DNA of 64,000 bases from assembly GCA_029339505.1 (NCBI GenBank), contig JAQISU010000115.1, positions 3,001,001-3,065,000 of the forward strand, in the 5' to 3' direction. The stretch's first letter is position 1; each line of letters begins with the position of its first letter. This stretch comes from Unio delphinus (lineage: Eukaryota > Mollusca > Bivalvia > Unionida > Unionidae). Made by a program: the position numbers and the translations under genes. The notes under the pieces are model-generated. The model did no database searches and was not told the DNA's origin. It saw nothing but the letters and a program-made list of their open reading frames with translations. This document shows positions 11,666 to 23,705 of this stretch, piece by piece.

Positions 11666-12550
11666 GCCTATTGTTGTTCATTATTGGGCAGAATCAACTT
11701 ATTCGGACTGCCTCTGTACTAAATAACCTATTGTGTCACCGTGTCGTAAAACACCAGATCAAACTTTCATATAATAATGTCAATGCTGTGAAAGGATTAT
11801 TTCCAATTAAATCGCGTTTATTGGTAGTTTACCTTATTGTAATTGGTGATTCTAGCATATTGCATTTCCTTGTTTTCATAAGTGCATCTAATCACATCGT
11901 GATAAACAACTAAAGGACGTACAATACTCGGCAATGCTTTTTCGAGATTATAATGGATTGACAATTACAACTCTACAGATTTGTTCCAGTCCGTCTGAGA
12001 CAGGGCTACCTAATTTGCCCCGACACTTCGGTATTTAATGTTATTTAAACAATTGAAAACAGGGAAATGTGGAAGAGAAGTGTTTGCGTTTGCCAAATAC
12101 TTCGTGTGCATAGCACATGATTTCACTGTTACACGCTAAGTCATCACAGGTAAAAAGATGAGCAAATCATGGGGTTTAAATACACACTTCAAGTATAGGG
12201 CTATTCTCAAACCGCGGAGTCTGTTTGCAAAGTAGTCTTCCTGTCCACACACCACCACTGTGCGATGTAAACAGTATTCCCCAGAGAATAAGTGTAATTA
12301 CGATAAAAAACACAACTTTGATTAATTATCTCCTGCATGAGACTTTCCTAAATTATGACAAAATAGGAAAGTTCAAAAACAGAGGAATTTCGAATTTCGA
12401 CACAACTCTCACTTCAGGATATTTGTTTACAAAGTGTCACAATTACTGATCATACACACACCGACCTATGCAATAAAAATTACTACAGTACAAAAACACT
12501 TAAATTTGTATTTTTCACTGGCTATAATAATGCTAGTGTTACTAATAGCA

Positions 12551-12551
12551 T

Positions 12552-12602
<51 letters not shown>

Positions 12603-12605
12603 CAC
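12551..12605. repeat. (ACT)n(ACC)n microsatellite
   Basis: ACT triplets with four ACC units at the right end. Confidence 0.95.
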
Positions 12606-12747
12606 TGTAGCCTGTATTATTATAAGACACAATCACGTAGTCATATAGAAGAAAAGAAAAACAGGGAAGGGGAGGAGTATGCAAAGAGATTTCGCTGTAA
12701 CTTAAATATTAGAAATGTTAACGTCACACATCTTATATTAAACTTAA

Positions 12748-12865
12748 ATTACAAGTGAGTTAAATGAGTTATATTACAGGTGAGTTAAATGAGTTAAATT
12801 ACAGGTGATTTAAATGAGTTAAATTACAGGTGAGTTAAATGAGTTAAATTACAAGTGAGTTAAAT
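12748..12865. repeat. 25-bp minisatellite, about 5 copies
   Basis: Units contain ACAGGTGAGTTAAATGAGTT followed by AAATT. Several copies carry AGGTGAGT, which looks like a splice donor; this is incidental to the repeat. Confidence 0.9.
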
Positions 12866-13789
12866 GTTTTCTTAGTTTTTGCTGCAAACTTATGATAGTT
12901 AATTTTGATAGTTAAGTGGAATGTACGTCGTCTAGGAGACCCTTCTGTAGATCAATACTTTAAATGGGACGGTTCCAACTTTATTGTAATAAAATCAATA
13001 ACAACTCACTACAGGTAAATGAATTAGGTTCCCATCGGTAGTGTTGTTTCAAATATTACAGTTTTCTCATGTATAGATTTCATTCTAACGTAAACACAGC
13101 CCTTCAAACATTTGGGAAACTTTCTTTTTATGAAAGTCAACCACATTACATGACGCAAACACATAAATTTGGATTTTGTTACCAATTATAGAATTGCGCC
13201 AAATTATGGAATGTTGTGTTTGTTTCTGCAAATTTCCCGAACTAATCCTTGTAAATTTTCAACTCGTAGATTATGTTCGCTAATTGAGAAATAAACTGAA
13301 GTGTATGTTTGTATAAACTGGCTCGGTGTATCAAACGGTCCCTCAGATATCTTAAAAACTAAACCCCCCGATAGAGACTAGGGAAACCTGATCAAGGTGT
13401 GAAACGAATTTATCTCAACTTCAAGTGTGCAATCGTAGCCGATTTTAAACCTTTCAAAAAATGCACGCTCTATCACCACTCTGGGTAGACTGTTGTTGGT
13501 ACAGCGATATTGGTCCGCCATCAAAAGATCGCTGTTTCAATTATATTCCTGGAGCAAGCCACCCCAGGGGATTTGTAGCCCCTAAGTGCAGTATAAATAG
13601 AGAAAAATGCAAAAAGTCATCGGCTTTAAATTCCTGCTTTATCTCTTATCAGATGCTTTGAGAATCATCCGTGTCAACAAATTATCAAACAATTTGCTAA
13701 ACTGAAGACAGAAAAAAAAAACTCACGCTATGTCATACCATGATAAAAGCAACCGCACTATATTAAACGCTATGTTGTATTACGCTGAG

Positions 13790-13790
13790 G

Positions 13791-13831
<41 letters not shown>

Positions 13832-13889
13832 ATAATAATAATAATAATAACAACACAGTGACAGGATTGTAAGCAATGGCGATACAACA

Positions 13890-13954
<65 letters not shown>
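13790..13954. repeat. (ACT)n(AAT)n and (CT)n microsatellites
   Basis: ACT triplets pass into AAT (13790-13850). A separate (CT)n run occupies about 13893-13954. Confidence 0.95.
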
Positions 13955-13957
<3 letters not shown>

Positions 13958-14365
13958 GAATCTACATAACATACGTAACATGCACCGAGAGGACCGATGC
14001 CATGTTCAAAAAGACACTCGGATGACTTTACCAGCACTTTACATTTAAATGACAAGCCACTTTCCAGGGGAATCTTTTTCAAAATTTTATAAAATAGGGA
14101 GGTAGTTTTTAGGTAATTGAAGCGGTAGGCAGACAGGCTACTAAGTTATTTTTATTTACTCTGCAAAGCATCTAAATATACAGAGTAAACAAGATTATGT
14201 TTTTAAAAATCCGAAAAGTGAAAAAAAAAAGCCACACGGGAACATATGGTATTAATGTCAGTGTGATACATTTTGCAAGATGTAGTCTTGCTAACAATAT
14301 CACTAACTGATAAATATGAACTATGATTCATGAAGAAATCTATAAAATATGAATTATAATTGAGA

Positions 14366-14387
14366 CGGATAGACAGACAGACAGACT

Positions 14388-14469
<82 letters not shown>

Positions 14470-14478
14470 CAGATAGTC
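14366..14478. repeat. (GATA)n microsatellite
   Basis: Mixed GACA/GATA tetramers passing into a pure GATA run. Confidence 0.95.
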
Positions 14479-15098
14479 CCCAACATGGTCTTCATGGTAG
14501 AAATATACACATAAAAGTTAACCCAAAAAATGTCTTTTTAATACAAATATATGCACAAAAGTATTTCCCATACATCGTCATATAAAAAATATAAACATCT
14601 CCTCAGAAATATTTTCATATAAGAAATATACACAAAACAGTTGTCACCAAAAATGTCGCCATATTCGAAATCAACACGCAAATATTGTCACGAGAAATGA
14701 TTTCATGTTAGAAATATAAACACAACAATGGCAGTTTTATTTCCAGGCCGATATCCTGAGTCTGGTACCACCCAGATTGGGTAGTGTGTCAGGTGTCAGG
14801 TGCCACCCAGGATGGTTAGAGCAGGGCACCACAATGCACTTCGGGCAACTGTGTATACCATGATAGTATACATTTGAATATGGCACGTAATTTCATCTTG
14901 GTTAGTTCTTAATTAAAAATTCTAAATTAAATAATTAAGCTGTCGGTCATTTAGTTTATAGTCCCATAAAGACAATTTTTATATTTTATTCAAGCTATTT
15001 CTAATTGTGCTGACTGCAACGTATATTTTATATTTTGGTTGGATGATGGAAAATGTCTGATTCTACAATACTAAAGATTTTTTTAAAAAGCAACTGAC

Positions 15099-16375
15099 TA
15101 CTTACTATATGTCATATTGATGATTACTAAGTATATGTCATGTTCATGGCTGCTTAGTATATGTCATATTGATGACTATTGATGATTACTTAGTATGTCA
15201 TGTTCATGACTGCTTAGTATATATCATATTGATGATTACTTAGTATGTCATATTAATGACTCACTTACTATATGTCATATTGATGACTACTAAGTATATA
15301 TCATATCGATGACTATTTTAGTATATATCATATCGATGATTACTTAGTATGTCATATTAATGACTCACTTACTATATGTCATATTGATGACTACTAAGTA
15401 TATGTCATATCGATGACTATTTTAGTATATATCATATTGATGATTACTTAGTATGTCATATTAATGACTCACTTACTATATGTCATATTGATGATTACTT
15501 AGTATGTCATATTGATGATTACTTAATATATGTAATATTGATGACTTTTTTAGTATGTCATATTGATGATTACTTAGTATGTCATCTTGATGATTACTTA
15601 GTATGTCATATTGATGATTACTTAGTATGTCATATTGATGATTACTTAGTATGTCATATTGATGATTACTTAGTATGTCATATTGATGATTACTTAGTAT
15701 GTCATATTGATGATTACTTACTATATGTCATATTGATGACTTTTTTAGTATGTCATATTGATGATTACTTAGTATGTCATATTGATGATTACTTAATATA
15801 TGTAATATTGATGACTACTAAGTATATGTCATATTGATGACTACTTAGTATATGTCATATCGATGACTATTTTAATATATATCATATTGATGATTACTTA
15901 GCATGTCATATTGATGACTATTTTAATATATATCATATTGATGATTACTTAGCATGTCATATTGATGACTACTTAGCATGTCATGTTGATGGCTGCTTAG
16001 TATATATCATATTGATGATTACTTAGTATATGTCATATTGATGATTACTTAATATATGTTATATTGATGATTACTTAGTATGTCATATTGATGACTTTTT
16101 TAGTATGTCATATTGATGACTTTTTTAGTATGTCATATTGATGACTTACTTAATATATGTAATATTGATGACTACTTAGTATATGTCATTTTGATGGCTT
16201 ACTTAGTATATGTCATAGTGATGATTACTTAGTATATCATATTGATGACTTAGTAAATGTCATATTGATGACTTACTTAGTATATGACACATTGATGACT
16301 ACTTAGTATGTCATATAAATAACTACTTAACATATGTGATATTAAGAACTAAGCATATGGCATAATAATTACTAC
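15099..16375. repeat. 1.3-kb satellite array, ~23-26-bp monomer
   Basis: About 50 copies of a monomer near TATGTCATATTGATGATTAC plus TTAG. Variants (ATATGTC, ATATATC, GACTTTTTTAG, GACTATTTTAG) recur in ordered groups, which indicates multi-monomer amplification. This is the longest array in the RFX6 intron. Confidence 0.93.
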
Positions 16376-16412
16376 TTAGTATATATATATAATATTAATG
16401 ACTAATTAGTGT

Positions 16413-16536
<124 letters not shown>

Positions 16537-17539
16537 TGACAATCTAGCATATATCATATTAATGAATTAAATGTAGAATAATTACAGTGCTTGTGCGTTT
16601 TGTGAATCACCAGAAAAACTAAAGAGGTAACAAGACTCATAAAACATACAGTTTTAGAATGTCACAAACTCATTCTCGAATTGGAGACAAGTTCTAAACT
16701 TCCATATTGCGCTGTTCAATTGAACAGAAAATTGTACCGTACACTTACAACATCATGACCATGCTATCTTTTTATTATTATTTTGTTGGGGGAGGGGGGT
16801 CCACATGGATACCTCTTGCTCCCTTTATTCCCTCCGATAAATTTTCTGTTCTACAAATTACTGAATGTAGGTCAAGTCATTTAACCCTTGACATGGACTT
16901 TTCTGATACATGCATGCGATGGCTACAGATGGTCTTAACTTGATATTGATATGGTATTGAAAATCCAAACATTCAGGTTGTAGAGATTTCAAATGTACAC
17001 GAACCAACTGGGGGATTAGATTAAGACAAAACCCTCATGGTTTCCGCATGTATTAGGAAAATGTATTTACAGCTTGATAATACTTCACAGGAAAGTGTAC
17101 ACCGCAATGAGAAAAATACAGGTTCGTGACGAATGATAAATGGCCAAAGAAACCTAAATTACCCACCCACCCCTAAAGCTGCAAATTAAATGAAGAAAGA
17201 TAGGTGACAGACCAACTGATTTGAAGATTTTATATTTTAAATGTAGCCCTCTTAAAATATTTCTTAACGAAACACGAAATACATTTTAATTGTGTTATGA
17301 AGTGGTAAATCGTATATTTTTCAGTAATGCTATTGTAAGTTTCGATAAATAAATAACAGTTAAATTCAACCTAACTAATATTAAGCTAAATAAAATTTTA
17401 AAACGTAAGTCTTCCTTGATCAGAGAATTTTAAACGAATAAGTGCAAATATAATTGTAAACGGCATGTTTGAATGTCCTCGTGATGCTACCCTGTTTCAT
17501 TTTAAGTATATGTACATGAGATTTTATGCAACGATATAG

Positions 17540-17597
17540 ACACACTCACTCACGCACGCACGCACGCACGCACTCACACACACACACACACACACAT
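17540..17597. repeat. (GCAC)n(CA)n microsatellite
   Basis: CACGCACG tetramers followed by CA dinucleotides. Confidence 0.92.
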
Positions 17598-19617
17598 ACG
17601 CATAGATCAGTCAAGTCAATTGTTCTTTATTATCTCTTTGTTCCCCATAAAGCGCCTCTAGATTTTTTACTTGTAATGAAATCGACACGTACGCTATCCC
17701 AGTTTTAATTTTTTTTAAATAATCCTTATGATACCTGCATTCATCAGAAGGCTCTCTGCACAGGCAAGTTGCGATCGTATATTACAGTTAGCCCTCAAGA
17801 AGCTCAGCGGACTCATTTTCCCCTTGAAATCTCCATATTGTGATCATATATTTTACTTGGGAAGAAAAGACCACATAAATTGCTATAAGACATTTGTCAA
17901 TAAATCTCATGTATTGGCCGCTTAAAATTCCATTATACTTCGAACTTCATGTTTCTTTTTACACTTAATGTAACTATATTTATTGGTTTGATGTACATGG
18001 GTGCTTGAATAGCGATTTTATGCCATGTTTGCGGAAAGTAAGTAATACATTCACGTTGTGCATATTTCACAGCAAGTAATTACCACGCCACTGAATTTCC
18101 GTGTGAAAATATTTTCGTTTCTCCAATTGAAATGTTGGTGAAAATTTTATGTCACCATAGACGGAACCGTTCGTGAGGCGCAAATTTCCAGACGACAGTA
18201 AAATCCAATATGGCCGAAGTTGTATTTTCACTATCAAGGAATGCGTGTACATTTTGAGTCCATTCAAGTCTACATTTTCGATTCACGAGTTACAGTACAA
18301 TGGTGTTTGTTGCTTTGAACAATGCACGGAAATAATAATATTACTGTTTTCGAAATGTAGTTTTATTTACTTCGTTTGTCAATTGTCACCACAGTAACAT
18401 CTGGAATACTGTAGTGATAAATATAGATAATTAAAAAAGAAGACATTTCATCAATGAATCAATATACAGAGAAAGTTGCTTTTTTCAATTAGTTTTATTC
18501 TTTTGTTTTAGAAAATACATTCATACGGTTGTTTTTTTTGCGAGTTTGGGTATCATGCCAAACAATCTAGACAACGAAACAAATCATTGATGTGCTAGCA
18601 AACTGTAATATAATTCTAATTTTTGTGGACAGAAAAAAGGACGAAAATTATAGTACGATCCTTTCATTGATCATTGGTACCCTCCTCTCGTGCGGCATTA
18701 TATTGTTCCTAGGAGTTCCTTAGCACAAGAATGTCCATGTGCATTTTACAAAGTATTGCATCTCCATACAACTAACACAGACATGATGTCTGCAAAATTT
18801 TGGTTTTAAAAATTTAAATATCTGCTCTGACACATTAGATAGAATTGATATTATCAAATGCAATGTTGACTTAATGAGGACGATTTTCATGCGATGTTCT
18901 CTCTTACCCTCTAAGATAATGGAAATCGAGTTTTCTTATATTATCAAGTAAATTTCATTCACCATACTATGACCATATATTTGTTTCAATTACTTATAAA
19001 TAACTTTTCTGTTTACACGTTAACAAGTTTATGTTTGACTATTTACAAGTCATTTGATAATAATGTATATATGTAAATATACTTGTAAGACCTCGATACA
19101 ATTTGGTTAATTGGTACCATTATGTTCACGATCACGTTGGCAAAGTAAATTCGTATTTTTTTTTACAATTGAACTCAGTAAAATAAACAAAAGGGTGAAA
19201 AGTAGTTTGAAGCAATCGTTGAAATCTCTGCTGAAGAACAATAAGGACTATTTGAAGAAAAATTTTGTCGGCCGCAAAAATAATGTCGCTACATTTTTTT
19301 TAATAACAATTTATTGGTCGAACAGCGAATTTATTGGTTTAAATATGTAAGTGTTTCTCTATTCGTTAGATCTTTAGTCTTTTTCTCCTAAAGATGTATG
19401 CAAGGAATATACACTTGAGATGTCGGATAGATTTTGTCCCGTTTTATTATCTTTGTTCTGCTTGCCATGTCTTTTTTCCTCTATTATTTCACTTTTACAT
19501 TAGACCATGTTTTTAAAGAACTTCGTTTATAACATACACATTCTATTAACATACACATTCTGATCTATTGGTGTTATTGGTCTTGAATTAGTTGATCGGT
19601 TGGAAGGAAACTGGGAT

Positions 19618-19657
<40 letters not shown>

Positions 19658-19746
19658 AATAACAATAATAATAGTACTATTATTAATATTATAATTATTG
19701 TTGTTATTGTTATTGTTATTATTATTATTATTATTATTTTTATTGT
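19618..19746. repeat. Inverted triplet array (AAT)n...(ATT)n
   Basis: An AAT-rich arm (19618-19672) is followed, through a short AGTACTATTATTAATATTAT region, by an ATT-rich arm (to 19746). The arms are largely self-complementary and could fold as a long hairpin. Confidence 0.9.
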
Positions 19747-20174
19747 CTTCCTCCTCTTCCTCATTATCATCATTGATGAATCTTTCTAATTCTGAAACAA
19801 TTTGGTGGTCAAATGTTTTTAGTCTAGACAAGGTGAGAAAGGTAAGTAACAGGTGTCAAGTGTAAGGTAAAATTTACTATCGAAGCAATCGATGACACTT
19901 TTATGACACCGCTCTCAAATAAAACCTACTAAATGCTGGTTTAAATAAACAGTTTAAAAGACGACACGGCAGATCCACAATGTTTTTATATCATTCATAG
20001 TTTGAATGTAATATATATATACAAATAAGTATACATATTGAATTTGAACATATACATAGTTATTTTATGAGATAAGGCACTAATATATATAACTTTTGAT
20101 TTGAAATTTACATTAGAACACTGCCTTCCCGTAACCCCACTTTGGGGATGAAATCCCACAACCCACGTAAAACT

Positions 20175-20175
<1 letters not shown>

Positions 20176-20263
<88 letters not shown>
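20176..20263. repeat. (TA)n microsatellite
   Basis: About 43 uninterrupted TA units. Confidence 0.95.
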
Positions 20264-20265
<2 letters not shown>

Positions 20266-20587
20266 GTCTTTGTTACTAACTGCATTTAGGCGTCGTGAGA
20301 TTCTTAATTAACAATCAAGAAAACTGGATATTTATGACAAATTTATACACACATTTTCTCAGCATTTTTCATCTCTGTATTTCGTGGCACCTGCTCTTAC
20401 TTACTAGACTAAGTAGGGGAAATACCTAAAATTAAGAGGAGCGAAAGAAAACTGAACATTTTTGTGTGTGGCTAAAAAATCTTATTCATTCTGATTCTCT
20501 GCACCTATTTATTTACTTAAACGTTTCATGGTGTGTCTTAGTGAGTTAATTAATTAGCAAACTTATTAGCATGTATGGTTTAATTCG

Positions 20588-20826
20588 TTGTTGTTGTTGG
20601 TTTAACGTAATTTTTCAACATACATGAAGGAGAGTATAAGTAGGGGTCTAATAACCCGGGAAAACAACGTTAAGAAGAAATTATCCCATGTAAGTTACTG
20701 GCAACATATTCCCATACCCATATGCGCCAAGCCCGAAGGTCAGGCCCACATGGACAGAGGACAATTGGCCGTGACCGATAAAGGCAAGCGCTTCAGCCCT
20801 TTCAGCCACCCGACGGTCCCAGTCGT
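20588..20826 (-). mobile_element. tRNA-derived SINE, family A (copy 2), diverged
   Basis: On the minus strand the head near 20826 reads GGGACCGTCGGGTGGCTGAA, then GAAGCGCTTGCC. The tail near 20600 reads TTGAAAAATTACGTTAAACC, then AAC triplets, matching copy 1. The middle is rearranged or strongly diverged. Flanks TTTAATTCG (20580-20588) and GTTAATCG (20825-20832) are a weak target-site-duplication candidate. It lies about 170 bp inside RFX6 intron 1, in the sense orientation. Confidence 0.65.
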
Positions 20827-20996
20827 TAATCGTGAGGCTACTTATTTCCATAAAGAATATACAACATGGAACTTTCTAAATTTGAGATAATTTTAATATT
20901 TTCTGACCCTGCCTACAGAGACATATATCTCGTTAAAAAGATAATAAAACAACATGGTTTAATAAAAGATAATTGCCGATAATTGGCAGCTCTCAC

Positions 20997-21150
20997 CTGG
21001 TTTGACACTTGATTTGGAATGTTTTCTGTGAGTTGGTCCAACATCCGGGGACATTTCGGAAGCTGATTCCTGGTCGGTATCCACGCTCACCTCTCGACAT
21101 AATCTTTTCGCTGACGTCGGAGTCCCCGTATCAAGAGCAACTCCTAACAT
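20997..21150 (-). CDS. RFX6: RFX6-like transcription factor, coding exon 1 (start codon to donor)
   Basis: This exon encodes residues 1-51 of an RFX-family regulator, beginning MLGVALDTGT and ending SSVKP, with a 52nd codon split by the intron. ATG is at 21150-21148, and an in-frame TAA 15 nt upstream supports this start. The exon ends at a canonical donor (CCAG^GTGAGA), leaving one base (G). The acceptor of exon 2 supplies AG, giving Glu52. The segment is rich in Ser, Thr and acidic residues and has a basic patch (HRKHSK, about residues 41-46) that could aid nuclear localisation. N-termini outside the RFX DNA-binding domain are poorly conserved in the family, so identity rests on exon 2. RFX6 is a nuclear winged-helix factor that binds X-box DNA; in vertebrates it drives endocrine differentiation in gut and pancreas. 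A further upstream non-coding exon is possible. Confidence 0.72.
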
Positions 21151-21620
21151 TTTTAGAAGTTTTTAAAAAATATAGTCTCCTAAATTAATAATCCCCTGAC
21201 TGAATCATGAACTCACGTGACGTTACCATCCAGAAACAGTTTGACATTACTGAACTTCAACGGCGAGACTTCATTCCCTTGACTATTGTGCTCTAGATCG
21301 TGAACAGATGTACCGAGATAACGTTGTTTTTCTATTTGCACATGTTTGACAGAAACGAATTCTCGCGTAAATCTCGGTGGAAGATTGAGCTTAAGTCAAC
21401 GTATGTATATATACTCCTTGTTTCTGGAACAAAACCGAGTACAAGAAATAATAAAGTGCAGGATATCACTGATCTCAACAGGTAAATATACGTACACTGC
21501 GCGCAATATGATAGTACAACCTGCGCTGATTAACTGCAAACAAATCGGGTAGTTCCTTACCGAAGAAATCTGGAAATCCGCGCTGACAGGGGACGGGTCA
21601 CGTGCTCTCAGGCTGCTTAT
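21151..21620 (-). promoter_or_regulatory. RFX6: Candidate RFX6 promoter and 5' UTR
   Basis: This is sequence directly upstream of the RFX6 start codon. It contains two CACGTG E-boxes, at 21214-21219 (inside the palindrome TCACGTGA and overlapping TGACGT, a CRE-like half site) and at 21599-21604. A TATATATA element lies on the minus strand near 21407-21416, about 260 bp upstream of the ATG. No start site can be fixed from sequence alone, and single motifs of this kind occur by chance. The call rests mainly on position. Confidence 0.35.
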
Positions 21621-21865
21621 TGACAGGTATCGAGGGAGAGATAAGAGACCCAGTAATAACAATGTCATTTTTATTCATTTTATCTTCACCCTTATCCCAC
21701 CCAATCAGACAAATGTTGAGGTTTGAAAGTGAAATTCTTTGATTTTAGAAGATACAGAGTGGACATGATGTGGAAAGAAACTTCTTGGTTGAGGTCATTA
21801 CGTCCAATTCATTATGCATCGAAAAATAGCATTATTGAATGTGATGTTGTTGTCGTGAAGATGAC

Positions 21866-21867
<2 letters not shown>

Positions 21868-21909
<42 letters not shown>

Positions 21910-21950
21910 TAATAATAATAATAATGACGACGGCGATGACGACGACGATA

Positions 21951-21986
<36 letters not shown>

Positions 21987-21987
21987 T
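21868..21987. repeat. (AAT)n and (GAT)n microsatellites
   Basis: AAT triplets (21868-21926), a GACGGCGATGACGACGACG bridge, then GAT triplets. Confidence 0.93.
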
Positions 21988-22412
21988 GAGATACCGTGTT
22001 TCAACATTTCTGCAAATTACTGTAAAATTAATTCCCTTTTGCATACCACATTTTAGTGACGGCGCGGGTACGAACTGAATATATTTTTGCAGTAGGCATG
22101 TCTTCAGGGGCAGTCGCATATTAACGGGGGTTGGGGGGTTGGGTGGATTGTGGACGGAGCTGTTGCCCAAACTACTACCTCTTGATCCCAATCCTCTGCC
22201 AACGGGAACTCATGTCGGTAAAAGCTTAAGAATGGTTTCTCTCTAACCCTTCCCAACTGTTTCCATTTTATCTAAACCTTGGGGGGAAAAAAAGATTGTA
22301 GACACGACCTATCAATATCATGTATATTAAAGATTCATACTTTTATTCTATCTTCAAAAACCAAAATGTAATCCAGCAGCTATATTTCATTTTGAAGGTT
22401 GCAACACCATAC
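21988..22412. other. Unassigned stretch upstream of RFX6
   Basis: No motif, repeat or domain seen. It has a G-run (GGGGGTTGGGGGGTTGGGTGG, about 22125-22145) that could in principle form a G-quadruplex on the plus strand. Confidence 0.4.
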
Positions 22413-22414
22413 TA

Positions 22415-22489
<75 letters not shown>
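22413..22489. repeat. (TATC)n microsatellite
   Basis: About 19 TATC units. Confidence 0.95.
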
Positions 22490-22530
22490 TTTTCCTGTTC
22501 TCTACACAACTCCTTCATTTTTTTTCTAAC

Positions 22531-22660
22531 AGGGAGGCGTGATGGATTAGTAAGCATGCGGCACTCGTGCACAAAGGGGGTGAGGGTTGGCATCCTAAAG
22601 TCGGATCAGTATCGTCTATTATGGTGGGTCCTTGGGTAAAGCAATTATATATATAAGAAG
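22531..22660 (+). mobile_element. tRNA-like SINE head (family C-like)
   Basis: GGGAGGCGTGATGGATTAGT plus AAGC resembles an A box, and GTGAGGGTTGGCATCC resembles a B box. GGTCCTTGGGTAAAGC then follows, close to the CTTGGGCAA motif found after tRNA-like heads in many invertebrate SINEs. No clear target-site duplication. Confidence 0.5.
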
Positions 22661-22918
22661 CACATGTGCACCCCCGCTTCATAAAAGACTTTCTAGCTTT
22701 ACCGTCCTTAACCCCGCGTGACTGTAGATGAACATTAGCATATTAGAAGTGTCCACCTTCACCTTGCCATCCTAGCTCGCTCTTCATTTCCGGTAATTCA
22801 GGTATGCTAATCAAAACTGAAGTTCTATTCAGGAACTAAGTCAAAACTTGGTGTATTCATCAACAGTGTAAATAAAACCAATACAAGGGAAGCATGTATG
22901 TACTTAATTCCATATTCT

Positions 22919-22919
<1 letters not shown>

Positions 22920-22970
<51 letters not shown>

Positions 22971-22991
22971 AAGTAGTAGTAGTAGTAGTAG
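22920..22991. repeat. (AGT)n microsatellite
   Basis: About 24 AGT units with one AGA. The Ser and Leu tracts read across it are artefacts. Confidence 0.95.
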
Positions 22992-23127
22992 TGGCAGCAG
23001 CAGTATCCACAGCCCCAGCATCACTAGTCGTAAACCTTCAATGCTAATAGTAATACAATTGGCAGTAGTCAGCAGCAGCAACTGAAATGATCATTTACTT
23101 TTGTTATGTCCTTGACCTTCAGGTATT

Positions 23128-23370
23128 CAGGCAAATGGAGGGTAGGATTGTGAGTAGTCTAAAGCGCTCGCATTTACCGGTCACTGTCATCTTACATCTC
23201 TACGCGTAATATCAACGAAAGTGAGAAAGCTTGCCAGTAGCTTCCACTGGGTTCGTGGTTCCTACTGGGTTTTCCCGGATTCTTCCTGCACCAGTCATAC
23301 AGATCGCCATTTATCGTGTGCTGAAAAATGGCACAAAACAACAATACCAACAACACCAACAACAACAATT
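23128..23370 (+). mobile_element. tRNA-derived SINE, family A (copy 3) with 10-bp TSD
   Basis: The head region reads GTCTAAAGCGCTCGC and GTCACTGTCATCTTACATCT. The body has CTGGGTTTTCCCGG, and the tail reads GTGCTGAAAAATGGC followed by AAC/ACC triplets, as in copy 1. TTCAGGTATT flanks it exactly at 23118-23127 and 23371-23380. The extreme 5' A-box part is poorly preserved. Confidence 0.82.
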
Positions 23371-23430
23371 TTCAGGTATTACATTTTTCCTCGATTTTCA
23401 TTACGATGACGGAGCATTGCTTGTATACTG

Positions 23431-23705
23431 ACAGAATGAGCTAAAAGGTGTGACGGAGCAATGATTGTGTCCTGACAACATGAGTCAAGGTGTGACGGAG
23501 CAATGATTGTGTCCTGACAACATGAGTCAAGGTGTGAAGCAGTCATGATTGTCCTGACAGCATGAGTCAAGGTTTGACGGAGCAATGATTGTGTCCTACA
23601 ACATGAGTCAAGGTGTGACGGAACAATGATTGTGTCATGATAACATGAGTCAAGGTGTGACGAAGGGATGATATTGTGTCCTGACATAATGAGTCAATGT
23701 GTGCT
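23431..23705. repeat. ~40-bp minisatellite, about 7 copies
   Basis: Units share GTGACGGAGCAATGATTGTG and CATGAGTCAAG, with indels between copies. TGAGTCA, an AP-1-like motif, recurs once per unit. Confidence 0.9.

Noticed and set aside
12748..12865. Row of splice-donor-like AGGTGAGT motifs
   Set aside because: They recur because of the 25-bp repeat, and no exon-like sequence precedes them.
20624..20890. 88-codon plus-strand frame near RFX6 exon 1
   Set aside because: It lies on the antisense strand of a SINE copy and is not a gene.
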